Shown: positions 22,768 to 32,816 of the stretch, piece after piece | How the letters are laid out: the number at the start of each line of letters is the position of its first letter | Numbering within the stretch: position 1 is the stretch's first letter | Assembly (NCBI GenBank): GCA_937968125.1 | Contig: CALBUI010000058.1 | Location: forward strand, 1-42,223 | Direction of reading: 5' to 3' | DNA from: an uncultured Anaerolineales bacterium | GTDB taxonomy: Bacteria; Chloroflexota; Anaerolineae; Anaerolineales; UBA4823 | Length of the DNA: 42,223 nucleotides | The notes under the pieces: generated by a model | Databases searched by the model: none | The model's input: only the letters and a program-made list of their open reading frames with translations | Told to the model about the DNA's origin: nothing | Made by a program: the position numbers and the translations under genes

Positions 22768-23364
22768 CTATTCTTTTTTCTCCTCTTCTTGCAGAATCCA
22801 TACACCATTTTGTAAAGCATCGAGTCGCTTAGTAATTCTTCCATAGTAAAAGAGAGATTCCGATCGTGCAGATTCAATAACCTGCGTATCCTCCATCGTA
22901 AACTGGATATCTGTTGGATTAGAATTGAATCGCCGTTCAATCCACCCGATGAGACGATTATAGTTTCCGATCAATTCTCCTCCAGCATCGATGAGCTCAT
23001 CATCACCAATCGCATGGAATACGCTTTCGAGCTGATTATTATTATGGAGAGCATTCTTGTCTACCAATTGCCCTTGCAATGAAGTGACATTCTCTATAAA
23101 GGTTTGTTCAAGTTCATGACGGGATCGTTCAGCGATGTAGTATCCCTCAATGATTGCCAAGATTTCCTGGTTGACCCTCCCAGCTAAGCTTGCTGCCTGT
23201 TCGTATCTAGGCTTCATCATTTCCTTGAATTCTTTGCGGGATTGTTCTACTTGATCTAGGGCGCGCTGTTTCATCATCCGGCGGGTGAAAAAGAAATCAA
23301 CCAGCAGGAAAGCTACCAAAGCGGAAACTAATGCGATGATCGCACCGATGAATTCTGGCGCCAT
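22768..23364 (-). CDS. Single-pass membrane protein with coiled-coil domain
   Basis: 198 aa from ATG 23364. The track start is TTG 23376, which is part of the SD (TTTGGAGGTTGAT). One membrane helix (about residues 4-26) is followed by basic RRMMKQR and a long helical region rich in E, Q, K and R (about 30-160), probably coiled coil. There is no catalytic motif. The N-in or N-out orientation is likely outside-to-inside, with the helical domain in the cytoplasm by the positive-inside rule. I do not recognise the family. It is convergent with the deaminase and divergent from the alpha/beta hydrolase. Confidence 0.65.
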   Translation of the reverse strand: MAPEFIGAIIALVSALVAFLLVDFFFTRRMMKQRALDQVEQSRKEFKEMMKPRYEQAASLAGRVNQEILAIIEGYYIAERSRHELEQTFIENVTSLQGQLVDKNALHNNNQLESVFHAIGDDELIDAGGELIGNYNRLIGWIERRFNSNPTDIQFTMEDTQVIESARSESLFYYGRITKRLDALQNGVWILQEEEKKE

Positions 23365-23508
23365 ATCAACCTCCAAAAATTTAATGCAGGTAGGATCCTA
23401 GGTGATGCTCCGTTTCGAGGAGATATTTTGACAATCTCCTCCCTATTACCCATTATAGTCAAATTTTTATATAGTAAATTGGAAAACGCGTTAATTCCAA
23501 ATTCAAAC

Positions 23509-23536
23509 TTACCAGAACCACTTTGAGGCGTATAAT
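23509..23536 (+). promoter_or_regulatory. Likely promoter of the alpha/beta hydrolase gene
   Basis: TATAAT at 23531-23536 is a perfect -10. TTACCA at 23509-23514 (4 of 6 to TTGACA) lies 16 bases upstream. Just before the ATG, CTCGG and CCGAG (23567-23584) form a small hairpin whose loop is the SD (AGGAGAGA). Confidence 0.5.
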
Positions 23537-23584
23537 TATTTTATTGTGCGGAAATTTTAAATTTGACTCGGAGGAGAGACCGAG

Positions 23585-24439
23585 ATGCACCGCAGTGAGG
23601 AGATCTTTGAAGGCCAATCCGGCCTGGAACTTTATTCTCAATCCTGGCACCCCTCGGGGGTAACCAAAGCAAAGTTAGCTGTCGTCCACGGTGTTGCTGA
23701 ACATTCGAACCGTTACATGAACCTGGTCAACGGACTCGTTGAACCGGGCATTGCCCTGTATGCTTATGATCAAAGAGGCCATGGAAAATCTGAGGGTCAG
23801 CGTGGATATATCGAATCCTGGGATGATTATCGGGCTGATCTGGGAATTTTCTTAAATCGAGTCTGGGAAGCTGAACCCTCTTTACCTTTGTTCATGTACG
23901 GGCACAGCATGGGAGCCCTAGTCATATTAGATTACTTGCTCCACGAATCTAATGGGTTCCAGGGGGCGATTATTAGTGGTTCTCCAATCGATTCATCTGA
24001 TGCCGCTTCCCCCGCACTCATTTTGACTGCTCGCATGTTATCTAGGATTTGGCCAACCTTTTCAATGACCTCTCCCATTCAACCATCCCAGCTCTCATGC
24101 GATGCCCGGGTTGTCCAAGCATATCAAGAAGATCCTGATATCTTCAAAACCATGACAGTTCGCTGGGGTACAGAATATCTGGATACCCAAGAATGGGTCA
24201 AATCTCATGCAGCAGAAATAACGCTTCCGATCCTGATTATTCACGGTGGAGATGATATGCTCTGTGCTCCTGAGGGCAGTGAACAAATTTTTTCGGCAAT
24301 CAGTTCAGAGGATAAGACTTTAAAAATCTACCCCTCATATTTTCACGAATTGCATAATGAACCAGGTCATATAACTGTAATAGAGGACATCTTGAATTGG
24401 ATAGAATCTCAATTAATTTCAGATATTGAGATTGATTAA
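23585..24439 (+). CDS. Alpha/beta hydrolase, monoacylglycerol-lipase-like
   Basis: 284 aa, soluble, no signal peptide. The oxyanion loop is VVHGVAEHSNRY, the nucleophile elbow GHSMG (Ser108), the acid Asp224 in IHGGDDMLCAPEGS, and the His254 in YFHELHNEP. The DQRGHGKSEG and SWDDYRADL stretches are typical of serine-aminopeptidase-S33/monoacylglycerol lipases. It should split ester bonds of monoacylglycerols or related lipids. The nearby genes do not form a clear pathway with it. Start is supported by GGAGGAGAGACC. Confidence 0.9.
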   Translation: MHRSEEIFEGQSGLELYSQSWHPSGVTKAKLAVVHGVAEHSNRYMNLVNGLVEPGIALYAYDQRGHGKSEGQRGYIESWDDYRADLGIFLNRVWEAEPSLPLFMYGHSMGALVILDYLLHESNGFQGAIISGSPIDSSDAASPALILTARMLSRIWPTFSMTSPIQPSQLSCDARVVQAYQEDPDIFKTMTVRWGTEYLDTQEWVKSHAAEITLPILIIHGGDDMLCAPEGSEQIFSAISSEDKTLKIYPSYFHELHNEPGHITVIEDILNWIESQLISDIEID

Positions 24440-24530
24440 AAGCTGTCATTGTCTCCATCATATCTTTGGAGTTTATTGAGGACAAGGAATACATCATAAA
24501 TAACCATATAGAGATTTTCAGGAGAACGAT

Positions 24531-24974
24531 ATGAACAATCATCAAATCAGCAGATGTGGGGAATTACTGCTGCAGTATAAGTTGCTCATGCTTGGTATTG
24601 AAACTTCACGAATGAGAACCGGTTCCGGGATTGATTTGGTTGCATATTCCTCTCGCAACCGGAAAGCTTATACTGTACAGGTAAAGACTAACGAAAATCC
24701 CATCCCAAGTGGTGACAATGGGAAACTCACACTTGGATGGTGGGTGCCTGAAAATTGTCCTGCTGATTTGGTAGCCTTTGTCGATCTCGCTTCGAGTTCT
24801 ATCTGGTTGTTCTCGACCGGTGAGATTTCGAAATATTCGCAAAAACGATATCGCGGCCGGCATCATTTTCATTTCTATGCGGATCCAACAGTTGACTTAA
24901 ATCATGGTCAGTTCACCCATAGAGTTCATTTCGAGGAATTTGTAGTAGAGAAACGCGCGCCTGTGTTTTTTTAA
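24531..24974 (+). CDS. PD-(D/E)XK nuclease-fold hypothetical protein
   Basis: 147 aa with an AGGAGAACGAT SD. The first 55 residues carry the pattern of a PD-(D/E)XK core: an early helix ending with GELLLQ (Glu11), then TGSGIDLVAY (Asp35), then YTVQVKTN (Gln50, Lys52). This is E-x(n)-GxD-x(n)-QxK, the catalytic triad layout of Holliday resolvases and restriction-type endonucleases. The C-terminal part is rich in His and aromatic residues (GRHHFHFYADP). There is no methylase or specificity partner nearby, so a restriction system is unlikely here. It could be a DNA repair or recombination nuclease, or a remnant of a defence module. Function is inference. Confidence 0.6.
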   Translation: MNNHQISRCGELLLQYKLLMLGIETSRMRTGSGIDLVAYSSRNRKAYTVQVKTNENPIPSGDNGKLTLGWWVPENCPADLVAFVDLASSSIWLFSTGEISKYSQKRYRGRHHFHFYADPTVDLNHGQFTHRVHFEEFVVEKRAPVFF

Positions 24975-25044
24975 ATAATATCAATTCCGATTAACACCCA
25001 CTTGGTGTTTTCGATCTCTTGATTCCATAACACCTACCCTTATC

Positions 25045-25080
25045 AAAAGAGCTCCTATCCAATCAATAAGATAGGAGCTC
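25045..25080 (-). terminator. Rho-independent terminator of hisC
   Basis: GAGCTCCTATC and GATAGGAGCTC form a perfect 11-bp stem around a 10-base loop. On the minus strand it is followed by TTTT, so it ends the hisC transcript, 31 bases after the stop. Confidence 0.85.
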
Positions 25081-25111
25081 AAATTAATAGTTTCAAATTC
25101 TTCCAATCGTA

Positions 25112-26218
25112 TTAATTTACCCCAAAGAATTCACGTAACACTTTGACTGCCATGCGATTCTCTTCTTCGCTGCCGATGGTAACCCTGAACCACCCATCAC
25201 TCCCATACTTGGGTGTCTCGCCACGGAAAATTATCCCTTGAGCCAGCGCATATTCAAGAATATCCTGGCCTTTTTTTCCCGCAGGACCGGCATCGAACAG
25301 GATGTAATTGGCATTTGAATGGAAGATGACCAATCCGGATATATCGCTCAGTGATTCTTCGATATTAATCAGTTCACGGTTGTTAAAATCAACGCGTTCC
25401 TGTAAACCTGCTGAATCCTCAAGGGCAGCATAACCTGCCCACATCGGGATCGTTCCAACATTCCACGGCAGTAAGGCAGCTGATATTTGGGAGACAACTT
25501 CTTCATGCCCCATTACGTAACCAAATCTCATTCCGGCTAATCCATAAGCCTTCGATAATGTCCGGGTGACCATCACATTCTTATATTGGTTGACCAATCC
25601 AACTTGGGATTTTTCAAGTCCAGCGTACTCAATATAGGCTTCATCGACAATGAAGGGTAGGCCAGTTTCAGCAATGGTGACAAAATGGTCTGGAGCCATG
25701 AAATTCCCGGTGGGATTATTTGGATTAGCAATGACTATAATCTTTGTTTTCTCGGTGATAGCTTCCAGAATAGATCCGGGATCGAACAGCATTTGCTTGT
25801 CTTTATAAACCATCGGTACTGAAACGATTTCGCCACCGAGAATATCACAGCGCAGCTTATATATCCCAAAACAAGGAGTGTGCTGGATCACTTCTTCACC
25901 ACTGCCAAGGAAGCTGCGAAAAATATTATCAAAAACTTCACTTGAGCCATTCCCAAGCATCACATTTTCAGGACCATCAAGCCCATTAATCTCCGCAATC
26001 TTGGAGCGGACAACTAATCCTTGATCTGGATAGCGGTTGCTCATTTGGGCATATTTAGCGATTGCTTCCATCACCTTGGGAGATGGAGGGTTTGGATTTT
26101 CATTCGACATCATGCGGTGCAGTTCAGGCTGCTGCCAGGCAAGATCTATGTGTGGCGAAACATACATCGAGATACCTTTCACCCATGGGGTGAAATATTC
26201 TTCAATTGGTTTTGACAT
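25112..26218 (-). CDS. hisC: Histidinol-phosphate aminotransferase-like enzyme (HisC type)
   Basis: 368 aa, a fold-type I PLP aminotransferase. The layout is MSNENPNPPSPKVMEAI at the start, LGNGSSEVFDNIF, the pyridine-binding stretch VIANPNNPTGNF, the aspartate in IVDEAYIEY and the Schiff-base lysine in TRTLSKAYGLAGMRFGY. The length and these blocks match HisC, which converts imidazole-acetol phosphate to histidinol phosphate, step 8 of histidine synthesis. It is isolated from other his genes, so it may instead be used for aromatic or other amino acids. SD AAGGA. It follows transketolase (115 bases) and ends at a terminator. Confidence 0.88.
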   Translation of the reverse strand: MSKPIEEYFTPWVKGISMYVSPHIDLAWQQPELHRMMSNENPNPPSPKVMEAIAKYAQMSNRYPDQGLVVRSKIAEINGLDGPENVMLGNGSSEVFDNIFRSFLGSGEEVIQHTPCFGIYKLRCDILGGEIVSVPMVYKDKQMLFDPGSILEAITEKTKIIVIANPNNPTGNFMAPDHFVTIAETGLPFIVDEAYIEYAGLEKSQVGLVNQYKNVMVTRTLSKAYGLAGMRFGYVMGHEEVVSQISAALLPWNVGTIPMWAGYAALEDSAGLQERVDFNNRELINIEESLSDISGLVIFHSNANYILFDAGPAGKKGQDILEYALAQGIIFRGETPKYGSDGWFRVTIGSEEENRMAVKVLREFFGVN

Positions 26219-26333
26219 TTTCGTAGTTCCTTGCGAATATAGTAAGTTTATTTTTATTCCGAGTACTAAGCAGTCAATTCAAGATCGAATTTCGTAATCA
26301 ATCGATCATCTTGTTGACTGGATTTAGATACGA

Positions 26334-28319
26334 TCATTTTCCAATGAGTTTCTTGACCTGCTCAACTACCCGATTGGAAGTTAATCCATAATGTTCATAG
26401 ATCGTTTCGTATGGCGCCGAAGCGCCAAAACGATCGACTCCTATTACCACGTCACGATTTTGATCAAGATAACGACCCCAGGCGAGGGAGACTCCAGCCT
26501 CAATCACCAGACGAGGAACCCCTGGTGTTAACACTGAATCTTTGTAGTTTTTAGATTGGGCATCGAACAACTCCCAGCTGGGCATAGATACAACTCTGAC
26601 ATTTTTTCCCTCAACTGATAACTGATCGGCGGCCTCCATGGCAATGCTGACCTCAGATCCGGTTGCTAGTATGACTGCTTCAGGATTTCCATCACCTGCC
26701 TCCTTCAAAATGTACGCGCCTTGCTCAAGGCCATTATCCACTGGACAAAACTGCGGTAAACCTTGCCGAGTCAAAACCAGCGCGATCGGTCCATCGTTCC
26801 GGTTTAGTGCTACTTTCCATGCGGTGGAAGTCTCGTTTCCATCCGCTGGTCTGATCACCAGCAAATTGGGGATGGCTCTCAAGCTGGTCAAGTGCTCGAC
26901 CGGTTGGTGTGTAGGCCCATCTTCTCCGAGACCAATACTGTCATGGGTGAAGACATACATTACTGGTAGTCCCATCATGGCAGCTAAACGAATCGTTGGT
27001 CGTAAGTAATCAGAAAAAATGAGGAATGTGCCACCGTATGGACGCATGCCATGCAGGGCTAGGCCATTCATTATTGAACCCATACCGTGCTCACGCACTC
27101 CGAAGCGGATATACCGTCCTGAATAATCCCCTTGATTAATATCCTTTGCATCCGTTGGACGGGTATTGTTACTGGGTGTTAAATCGGCCGAGCCTCCAAC
27201 CAGGGTTGGCAGGAAAGAGGCAATCACATTTAAAACCTTTCCAGATGCAGATCTAGTTGCGAGAGGTTTTTCATCAATAAAATCAGGTAGTTTATCTTTC
27301 CATTCAGGATTTAATTCTCCTTTCACATAACGATCCCATTCCAACCCCAAATCAGGATATGCTTCGTGATATCGAATCACCATCCTTTCCCAATCTTCCC
27401 TGAATCGGGCTCCATTCTGTTTGAATTCATCAAAGTAAGCAGTTACCTGTTCAGGAACATGGAACTGAACATCTGGGTCCCAACCATAATATTCTTTTGT
27501 CTGTTTTACTCCATCCTCACCTAGCGGTGACCCGTGCACTTTTGAAGTATCCTGACCGGGGCTGCCTAGTCCAATATGGGTACGGCAGGCGATCAAAGAA
27601 GGGCGTTCGGTTTCATTTTTTGCAGCCTCTATAGCAGTTTCAATGGCCTGCATATCGTGACCATCAACTGATTGGACATGCCAGCCATAGGATGCGAATC
27701 GTCCAGGCGCATTTTCACTATAAGACAAGTCAGTTGGTCCGTCGATCGAGATGTGATTGTCATCGTATAAAACGATCAACTTATTCAATCCCAAATGGCC
27801 TGCAAGAGAAGCGGCCTCGTGGGATACCCCCTCCATCAAGTCGCCATCCGAAGCGATTACATAGGTGTAATGATCAACAATTGGGTATTTCTCCTGGTTA
27901 AATTTTGCAGCCAGGATACGCTCAGCCAGTGCCATACCGACTGCATTGGCGAATCCCTGTCCTAATGGTCCGGTGGTCGTCTCGACTCCCACCTCAGGAT
28001 CATATTCGGGATGACCAGGCGTTAGACTTCCCCACTGGCGAAAGTTCTTCACCTCTTCAAGTGGGAGCGGGTATCCTGTTAGATGCAGCAATGAATACAG
28101 CAAAGCTGATCCATGCCCGGCAGACAGCACAAACCTGTCGCGATCAGGCCAAGTCGGTTGACCCGGATCCTGTTTCAGGAACCTGGTCCATAGGACTAAA
28201 GCCATATCGGCCGCGCCTAAAGGCAAACCTGGATGACCTGAATTCGCTGCCTGAACAGCATCAATCGCCATCATCCGTATCGTTGTTGCAGCTAATTTAT
28301 CTTTGTCTGTATAAACCAT
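26334..28319 (-). CDS. tkt: Transketolase
   Basis: 661 aa, full length for the family, with a GAGGTGA SD. The ThDP-binding motif is [38 protein letters not shown], broken here for brevity. Other blocks are [14 protein letters not shown] near the start, [14 protein letters not shown], the second-domain [10 protein letters not shown] with the catalytic Glu, [16 protein letters not shown] and the C-terminal [10 protein letters not shown]. It transfers two-carbon ketol units between sugar phosphates in the pentose-phosphate and related pathways. It lies between a flavoprotein gene upstream and hisC downstream on the same strand; metabolic relation to either is loose. Confidence 0.97.
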   Translation of the reverse strand: MVYTDKDKLAATTIRMMAIDAVQAANSGHPGLPLGAADMALVLWTRFLKQDPGQPTWPDRDRFVLSAGHGSALLYSLLHLTGYPLPLEEVKNFRQWGSLTPGHPEYDPEVGVETTTGPLGQGFANAVGMALAERILAAKFNQEKYPIVDHYTYVIASDGDLMEGVSHEAASLAGHLGLNKLIVLYDDNHISIDGPTDLSYSENAPGRFASYGWHVQSVDGHDMQAIETAIEAAKNETERPSLIACRTHIGLGSPGQDTSKVHGSPLGEDGVKQTKEYYGWDPDVQFHVPEQVTAYFDEFKQNGARFREDWERMVIRYHEAYPDLGLEWDRYVKGELNPEWKDKLPDFIDEKPLATRSASGKVLNVIASFLPTLVGGSADLTPSNNTRPTDAKDINQGDYSGRYIRFGVREHGMGSIMNGLALHGMRPYGGTFLIFSDYLRPTIRLAAMMGLPVMYVFTHDSIGLGEDGPTHQPVEHLTSLRAIPNLLVIRPADGNETSTAWKVALNRNDGPIALVLTRQGLPQFCPVDNGLEQGAYILKEAGDGNPEAVILATGSEVSIAMEAADQLSVEGKNVRVVSMPSWELFDAQSKNYKDSVLTPGVPRLVIEAGVSLAWGRYLDQNRDVVIGVDRFGASAPYETIYEHYGLTSNRVVEQVKKLIGK

Positions 28320-28443
28320 TTATTTTCACCTCGTAGGTATGTAATCATTTAAGTATTGGAGCTATATGTTGTACATTGACGTCCAGGAACCCCTTTGACC
28401 TTACTAAAAGGCCATAAATTTAAAAAGGAGGCCAATATCTCGT

Positions 28444-30882
28444 TCAGGCCTTGATCCGTTCTCCCTTTGGATCAAACAAAGGTGAACGCTCAACGACCGC
28501 GGCTATTCGTTCTCCAAAGATTTCAACCTCCAGTTCTGTGCCAACCTTTGTAAAATCAATTGGCAGGTAAGCATAGGCAATACTCATCTCGATTGAATAA
28601 CCGTATCCACCTGAAGCTATCCATCCGATTATTGATTCACCACCTGCCGGTCGAATGGGTTCCTTGCCGAGGACGATGACCCTGGGATCAGCCAGACTAA
28701 TACAACATAAGCGCTGTTTGATCCCAGAGTCCTTTTGCTTGAGCAAAGCCTCCCGGCCGATAAAATCTCCTTTTTCGAAATCGACTGCAAAGCTTAAACC
28801 TGCTTCAAGCGGCGTGTAATCTGGGCTGATCTCTGCACTCCAATAGCGATAACCTTTCTCGAGGCGCAAAGTATCAATTGCTTTATACCCTGCAGCCACC
28901 ATCCCTTCAGGTTGCCCAGCCTCCCAAAGAGTATCCCAGAGATTCAAGCCATATTCCATTGGGCAATAGAATTCCCATCCTAATTCTCCAACATACGTCA
29001 CCCTGCTCGCTATTACGGGGATGCTCCCGATCGTTATGGATTTCGCAGTCATATAAGGGAATTTCTCATCGCTGATATTGTCCGCAGTTACTTTTGACAG
29101 GATGTCCCTGGCTTTTGGTCCCCATAATCCGATACAAGCATATGCAGAAGTGACATCTTCCAAAGTAACCGAGTCATCTTCCGGCAAATTCACTCGCAGC
29201 CAGGAGCTATCATGTTTCCCAAAGGCGGTTCCAGTGATGATCAAAAACCTGTCCTCTTCAAGGCGAGTGACCGTGAAATCACACTCAATCCCTCCCCGAG
29301 GATTCAGACATTGTGTGTACACGACACTACCGATGGGCCGGTCAATATTATTTGCACATACGTGATTGAGAAAAGCCAATGCACCAGGACCGCGCACATC
29401 AAATTTATTAAAGGATGACTCATCAAATAATCCGGCTGTCGTGCGTGTCATCTGGTGCTCATATCCGATCGCCCTTGACCAGTTGTGGCGAGACCAACCT
29501 TTTGGTTCGTGACCATGCCTGGCTAATCCTTCATAATGCCTATAGTAGTTCGGGCGTTCCCAGCCGGTCTTCTCGCCAAAAAATGCTCCCAAATCCCTCA
29601 GCCTGGAATAGGTTGGTGAGAGGCGTAAATTTCTTCCAGTCATACGCTCTTCACCAGGATAATGGATATCATAGTACATCGAATATGTTTCGATGGTGCG
29701 ATCGAGGATGTAATCCTGGCTGGCATAATTCGTACCGAACCGGCGGACATCAAGCCGCCATAAATCCCATTCCGGATGGCCATCAATAATCCACTCAGCC
29801 ATCACCTTGCCGATCCCACCTGCACCGGCCAGACCGTGGGCACAAAACGCACATGCGACCCAAAATCCCTTCACTTCGGTCGGACCGAGCAAGAATTCGC
29901 CATCGGGAGTAAATCCTTCCGGACCATTGAGCAATTGGATGATTTCAGCTGTCTCCACGGCAGGAACACGCTTGATTGAATTTTCCATCAACGGGGCAAA
30001 TCGATCCCAGTCAGGAGGCAAGAGTTGGTACTTGAAATCCTTGGGGATACCATCAAGTCCAAATGGCGCCGGATCCCGTTCATATCCCCCGGTAATCAGC
30101 CCACCTACTTCTTCCCGCCAGTAGACGAGCAAATCCGGATCGCGGAGAGTTGGGAAGTTATGCCCAACCCCTTCAATGGGTTTGGTGATGATATACAGGT
30201 GCGCCATCGGCACAACCGGTAAGTTCAACCCCACCAGCCTGCCGACCTCACCTCCCCACTGACCTGCGGCATTGACTACAATTTCGGTCTTGATCTTTCC
30301 GCGATTTGTGACCACCTCAGTTACACGACCGTTGTCCAGGATTATCTGCTCAACATCCGTGTCATTGAAAAATTTTGCCCCACGATTCTTGGCGCCAGTT
30401 GCAAGAGCGTTTGTCAATCCGGTTGGATCAATCACACCATCATTCGGGGTATATGCCGCACCGACGACACCTTCTATAGCCATCATGGGGAATAGCTCGT
30501 GAGCTTCTCGAGCGCTGAGCAGTTCCATCGGCATTCCAAATGAGCGCGCCATACCCACGTTGCGCTTGATATCTTCCATCCGTTCCGGAGAGGAAGCAAG
30601 GCGAATGCCACCAACTTCCCTCCATCCCGTATCTACTCCGGTTTCGTCCTTTAATTTCCGGTATAGATCGGTACTGTAGTACATCATTCTAGTCAGGTTT
30701 GCATCAGACCGCAACTGACCAACAAGTCCTGCTGAGTGCCATGTTGATCCTGCAGTCAGTTCGTGTCGTTCAACGACAACAACATCTTTCCATCCCATCT
30801 TGGTGAGGTGATATGCAATACTGCAGCCTCCCACACCACCTCCAATAATTACTACCTGGGCATGCGAAGGGAATTCAGACAT
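28444..30882 (-). CDS. FAD-dependent amine dehydrogenase fused to GcvT-type folate domain (dimethylglycine/sarcosine dehydrogenase-like)
   Basis: 812 aa. Residues about 9-370 form a DAO-type FAD domain with the Rossmann motif VVIIGGGVGGCSIAYHL and STWHSAGLVGQL; in dimethylglycine dehydrogenases the His in this place links FAD covalently. A linker domain (FAO-like) and GcvT-like folate-binding domains follow, ending with YKAIDTLRLEKGYRYW, GDFIGREAL and a beta-barrel. Family function is oxidative N-demethylation of glycine betaine breakdown products or similar amines, with formaldehyde captured on tetrahydrofolate. It is cytoplasmic (no signal). A sister gene of nearly the same length lies at 35 kb on the other strand. 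The substrate cannot be read from sequence. SD GGAG before the ATG. Confidence 0.85.
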   Translation of the reverse strand: MSEFPSHAQVVIIGGGVGGCSIAYHLTKMGWKDVVVVERHELTAGSTWHSAGLVGQLRSDANLTRMMYYSTDLYRKLKDETGVDTGWREVGGIRLASSPERMEDIKRNVGMARSFGMPMELLSAREAHELFPMMAIEGVVGAAYTPNDGVIDPTGLTNALATGAKNRGAKFFNDTDVEQIILDNGRVTEVVTNRGKIKTEIVVNAAGQWGGEVGRLVGLNLPVVPMAHLYIITKPIEGVGHNFPTLRDPDLLVYWREEVGGLITGGYERDPAPFGLDGIPKDFKYQLLPPDWDRFAPLMENSIKRVPAVETAEIIQLLNGPEGFTPDGEFLLGPTEVKGFWVACAFCAHGLAGAGGIGKVMAEWIIDGHPEWDLWRLDVRRFGTNYASQDYILDRTIETYSMYYDIHYPGEERMTGRNLRLSPTYSRLRDLGAFFGEKTGWERPNYYRHYEGLARHGHEPKGWSRHNWSRAIGYEHQMTRTTAGLFDESSFNKFDVRGPGALAFLNHVCANNIDRPIGSVVYTQCLNPRGGIECDFTVTRLEEDRFLIITGTAFGKHDSSWLRVNLPEDDSVTLEDVTSAYACIGLWGPKARDILSKVTADNISDEKFPYMTAKSITIGSIPVIASRVTYVGELGWEFYCPMEYGLNLWDTLWEAGQPEGMVAAGYKAIDTLRLEKGYRYWSAEISPDYTPLEAGLSFAVDFEKGDFIGREALLKQKDSGIKQRLCCISLADPRVIVLGKEPIRPAGGESIIGWIASGGYGYSIEMSIAYAYLPIDFTKVGTELEVEIFGERIAAVVERSPLFDPKGERIKA

Positions 30883-30995
30883 ATGTGTGTGTCTCCAAAT
30901 GAGTGAAATGTAACTAGTTTGATGAATTATGAGATGATGGACAGAATCCCACCTTAAGTGTTTCTCTCAAAATGACCAACGAAGGATTTGTTGAC

Positions 30996-31808
30996 CTATG
31001 TTTGCCAAACAGAATCTGGTCTGGCCATCTCTGATACGATATCAAATGATGAAATTACTCCGAGCGGTAAGGAATCTGAATTATCTGGATCAGTAACCAG
31101 GATTCGGTGATGGTGGCTTTCTATCATCAATTCAGCAGCCTCTTGGAGAGAGGCATCCAGCTCGATCAATAATGGTGGATGCATAACGTCCGTGACAAGC
31201 ATCGAGTCTAGCTCCTTATCCTGGTCACAACAAGCGATCAGATCAAGGCCACTGAAAATTCCAAGTGGTTTACCTTGAGAATTGACAACAACCACGGACC
31301 GCCATCCGGAATCTGACATCGCTCGCAGAGTTCCAGTAAGCGGTGTCTTATCCCTACAAATCAGGTACACATCAGACATCACATCGCTGACCTTTTCACG
31401 TTTGATAGTAGTTTTGGCGGCAAGATCAGCGATGAAATCGGAGACAGAAATTACTCCGACAGGTTTTCCATTCTCAATAACCAACAAACGTCTGATATTG
31501 TCCTCCCGCATTCGGACGGCAGCCTCATCTGCCGGGACATCAGCATCAACCATTTCGACAGGAGATGACATTAACTCTCCTGCAGTCATTTTTCGCATCA
31601 CAGCCAGACCCTCCACATCTCCGGAGAGCCATTCACCTGCCAAGACATCGTAATCTGTAATTACGCCAACGGGTAGCAGTTCCCCATCAAATATAAATAA
31701 GCTGTGGACATGATGCTGTGCTAAAAGTTGGGCAACCTGACCTAGCGAATTATCTGGACGGCAGCTGACAACTCCAGGATGCATTAAATCTCGCACCAAA
31801 TTGGTCAC
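30996..31808 (-). CDS. Protein with four CBS domains
   Basis: 270 aa made entirely of two Bateman modules. CBS1 about 7-60 (LMHPGVVSCRPDNSLGQVAQLL), CBS2 about 75-130 (LMSSPVEMVDADVPADEAAVRM), CBS3 about 140-195 (VMSDVYLICRDKTPLTGTL) and CBS4 about 205-262 (VMHPPLLIELDASLQEAAELM). CBS pairs bind adenosine nucleotides such as AMP, ATP or SAM and act as energy sensors. There is no effector domain, so it would regulate a partner protein. The start is GTG with an ideal AGGAGGTG. The gene lies upstream of the flavoprotein gene on the same strand, 113 bases apart. Confidence 0.88.
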   Translation of the reverse strand: MTNLVRDLMHPGVVSCRPDNSLGQVAQLLAQHHVHSLFIFDGELLPVGVITDYDVLAGEWLSGDVEGLAVMRKMTAGELMSSPVEMVDADVPADEAAVRMREDNIRRLLVIENGKPVGVISVSDFIADLAAKTTIKREKVSDVMSDVYLICRDKTPLTGTLRAMSDSGWRSVVVVNSQGKPLGIFSGLDLIACCDQDKELDSMLVTDVMHPPLLIELDASLQEAAELMIESHHHRILVTDPDNSDSLPLGVISSFDIVSEMARPDSVWQT

Positions 31809-31890
31809 GCAAACACCTCCTGCAAGAAATAAACTTTACATAACAATAATTACTAAATTCAAGGGCAAATCACTTTTGAAATAAACAAGT

Positions 31891-32682
31891 TCAGCTGACT
31901 TCATCAACATCTTTGTACCACTTCACCCTGTCGCCAACCCGAGCCCGTAATTTCCAACCTCGAGATTTTGGTTCAGCCTCGATCTTTGACAGAGATCGAT
32001 CAACCTGGTCGGCTATATGAGCCTGTTCGCTTTCATTTAGTTGGGAATATTGACCAGCCATCTGTTTAACTTTGTCAAGATTCATGGTTGTCGTTCGCCA
32101 CAACCCCCAATCCTTTGCAAGAAGTTGGGCGATTCTTTCGATATTTATCACTTCTTCATCGCTGTCCCCAAGAGGGTGTTCTAAAAGCAGCATGATCGTG
32201 TCGATGATATCTTTTTCATTGATTTGATATATCTGCATCTTTTCCAACAAAAGTTCTGCCAGGGGTATAGTTGGATTATCCACTTCAAGGCGATCGTTCC
32301 AGGAGATCACATGGGAGAAATCGAGTTTGTCATAAAATACATCAACATATAGGGACGAGTGGAGATGATGAAATATTGACCGATCGCCTTCGCTGACGAT
32401 GAAAACCTCTTTCTGTTCTTCATAGTCAATCTTCTGCATCAGCTCCTTAACCAGTCTAGCCTGCTTGCGATAACCTGCGAAATCAATATCCGTATATGCT
32501 CGACCCATGGCTGCTTGCAAATATCCATATTTCGGGCAGTGCATTTGAAAAGCGAGCGAACCAATTACTCGTAAAGTAATTCCATTTTCTTCACTTGCAT
32601 CTAAAATCCGTTTGAGCTCATTTTCAAATTTATCGCGCTCCGCTTGATCCTGCGCACCCATCCCGATCGAGCTGTCAGTCAT
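31891..32682 (-). CDS. Nucleotidyltransferase-fold protein
   Basis: 263 aa with AAGGAGAG before the ATG. The nucleotidyltransferase core shows as RVIGSLAFQMHC (Gly-Ser at 41-42), then YTDIDFAGY (Asp65, Asp67) and YVDVFYDKLDF (Asp114), the three acidic residues of the pol-beta-like fold. A helical block, IPLAELLLEKMQIYQINEKDIIDTIMLL, matches the C-terminal part of kinase-linked or toxin-type nucleotidyltransferases (AbiEii-like/MNT-like). The last 30 residues are basic. Possible roles are nucleotidyl transfer to a small molecule or to a protein. It lies directly downstream of an APH-like kinase gene (134 bases), with which it may work. No toxin partner is evident. Confidence 0.65.
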   Translation of the reverse strand: MTDSSIGMGAQDQAERDKFENELKRILDASEENGITLRVIGSLAFQMHCPKYGYLQAAMGRAYTDIDFAGYRKQARLVKELMQKIDYEEQKEVFIVSEGDRSIFHHLHSSLYVDVFYDKLDFSHVISWNDRLEVDNPTIPLAELLLEKMQIYQINEKDIIDTIMLLLEHPLGDSDEEVINIERIAQLLAKDWGLWRTTTMNLDKVKQMAGQYSQLNESEQAHIADQVDRSLSKIEAEPKSRGWKLRARVGDRVKWYKDVDEVS

Positions 32683-32816
32683 TCAACTCTCCTTGTTGGA
32701 ATATCCTTCGGCAACTTGGCGTTTATTGTATTCGTTGCCACGAATTTGCTAATTATAAGTTAGATTCAAATACCTTTCATGCCATCTCGAGATAAGGGTC
32801 AAGATTTAAATATGTC

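Noticed and set aside
24531-25080. Restriction-modification system around the PD-(D/E)XK-like gene
   Set aside because: No methyltransferase, specificity or helicase gene lies nearby; neighbours are a lipase and hisC.
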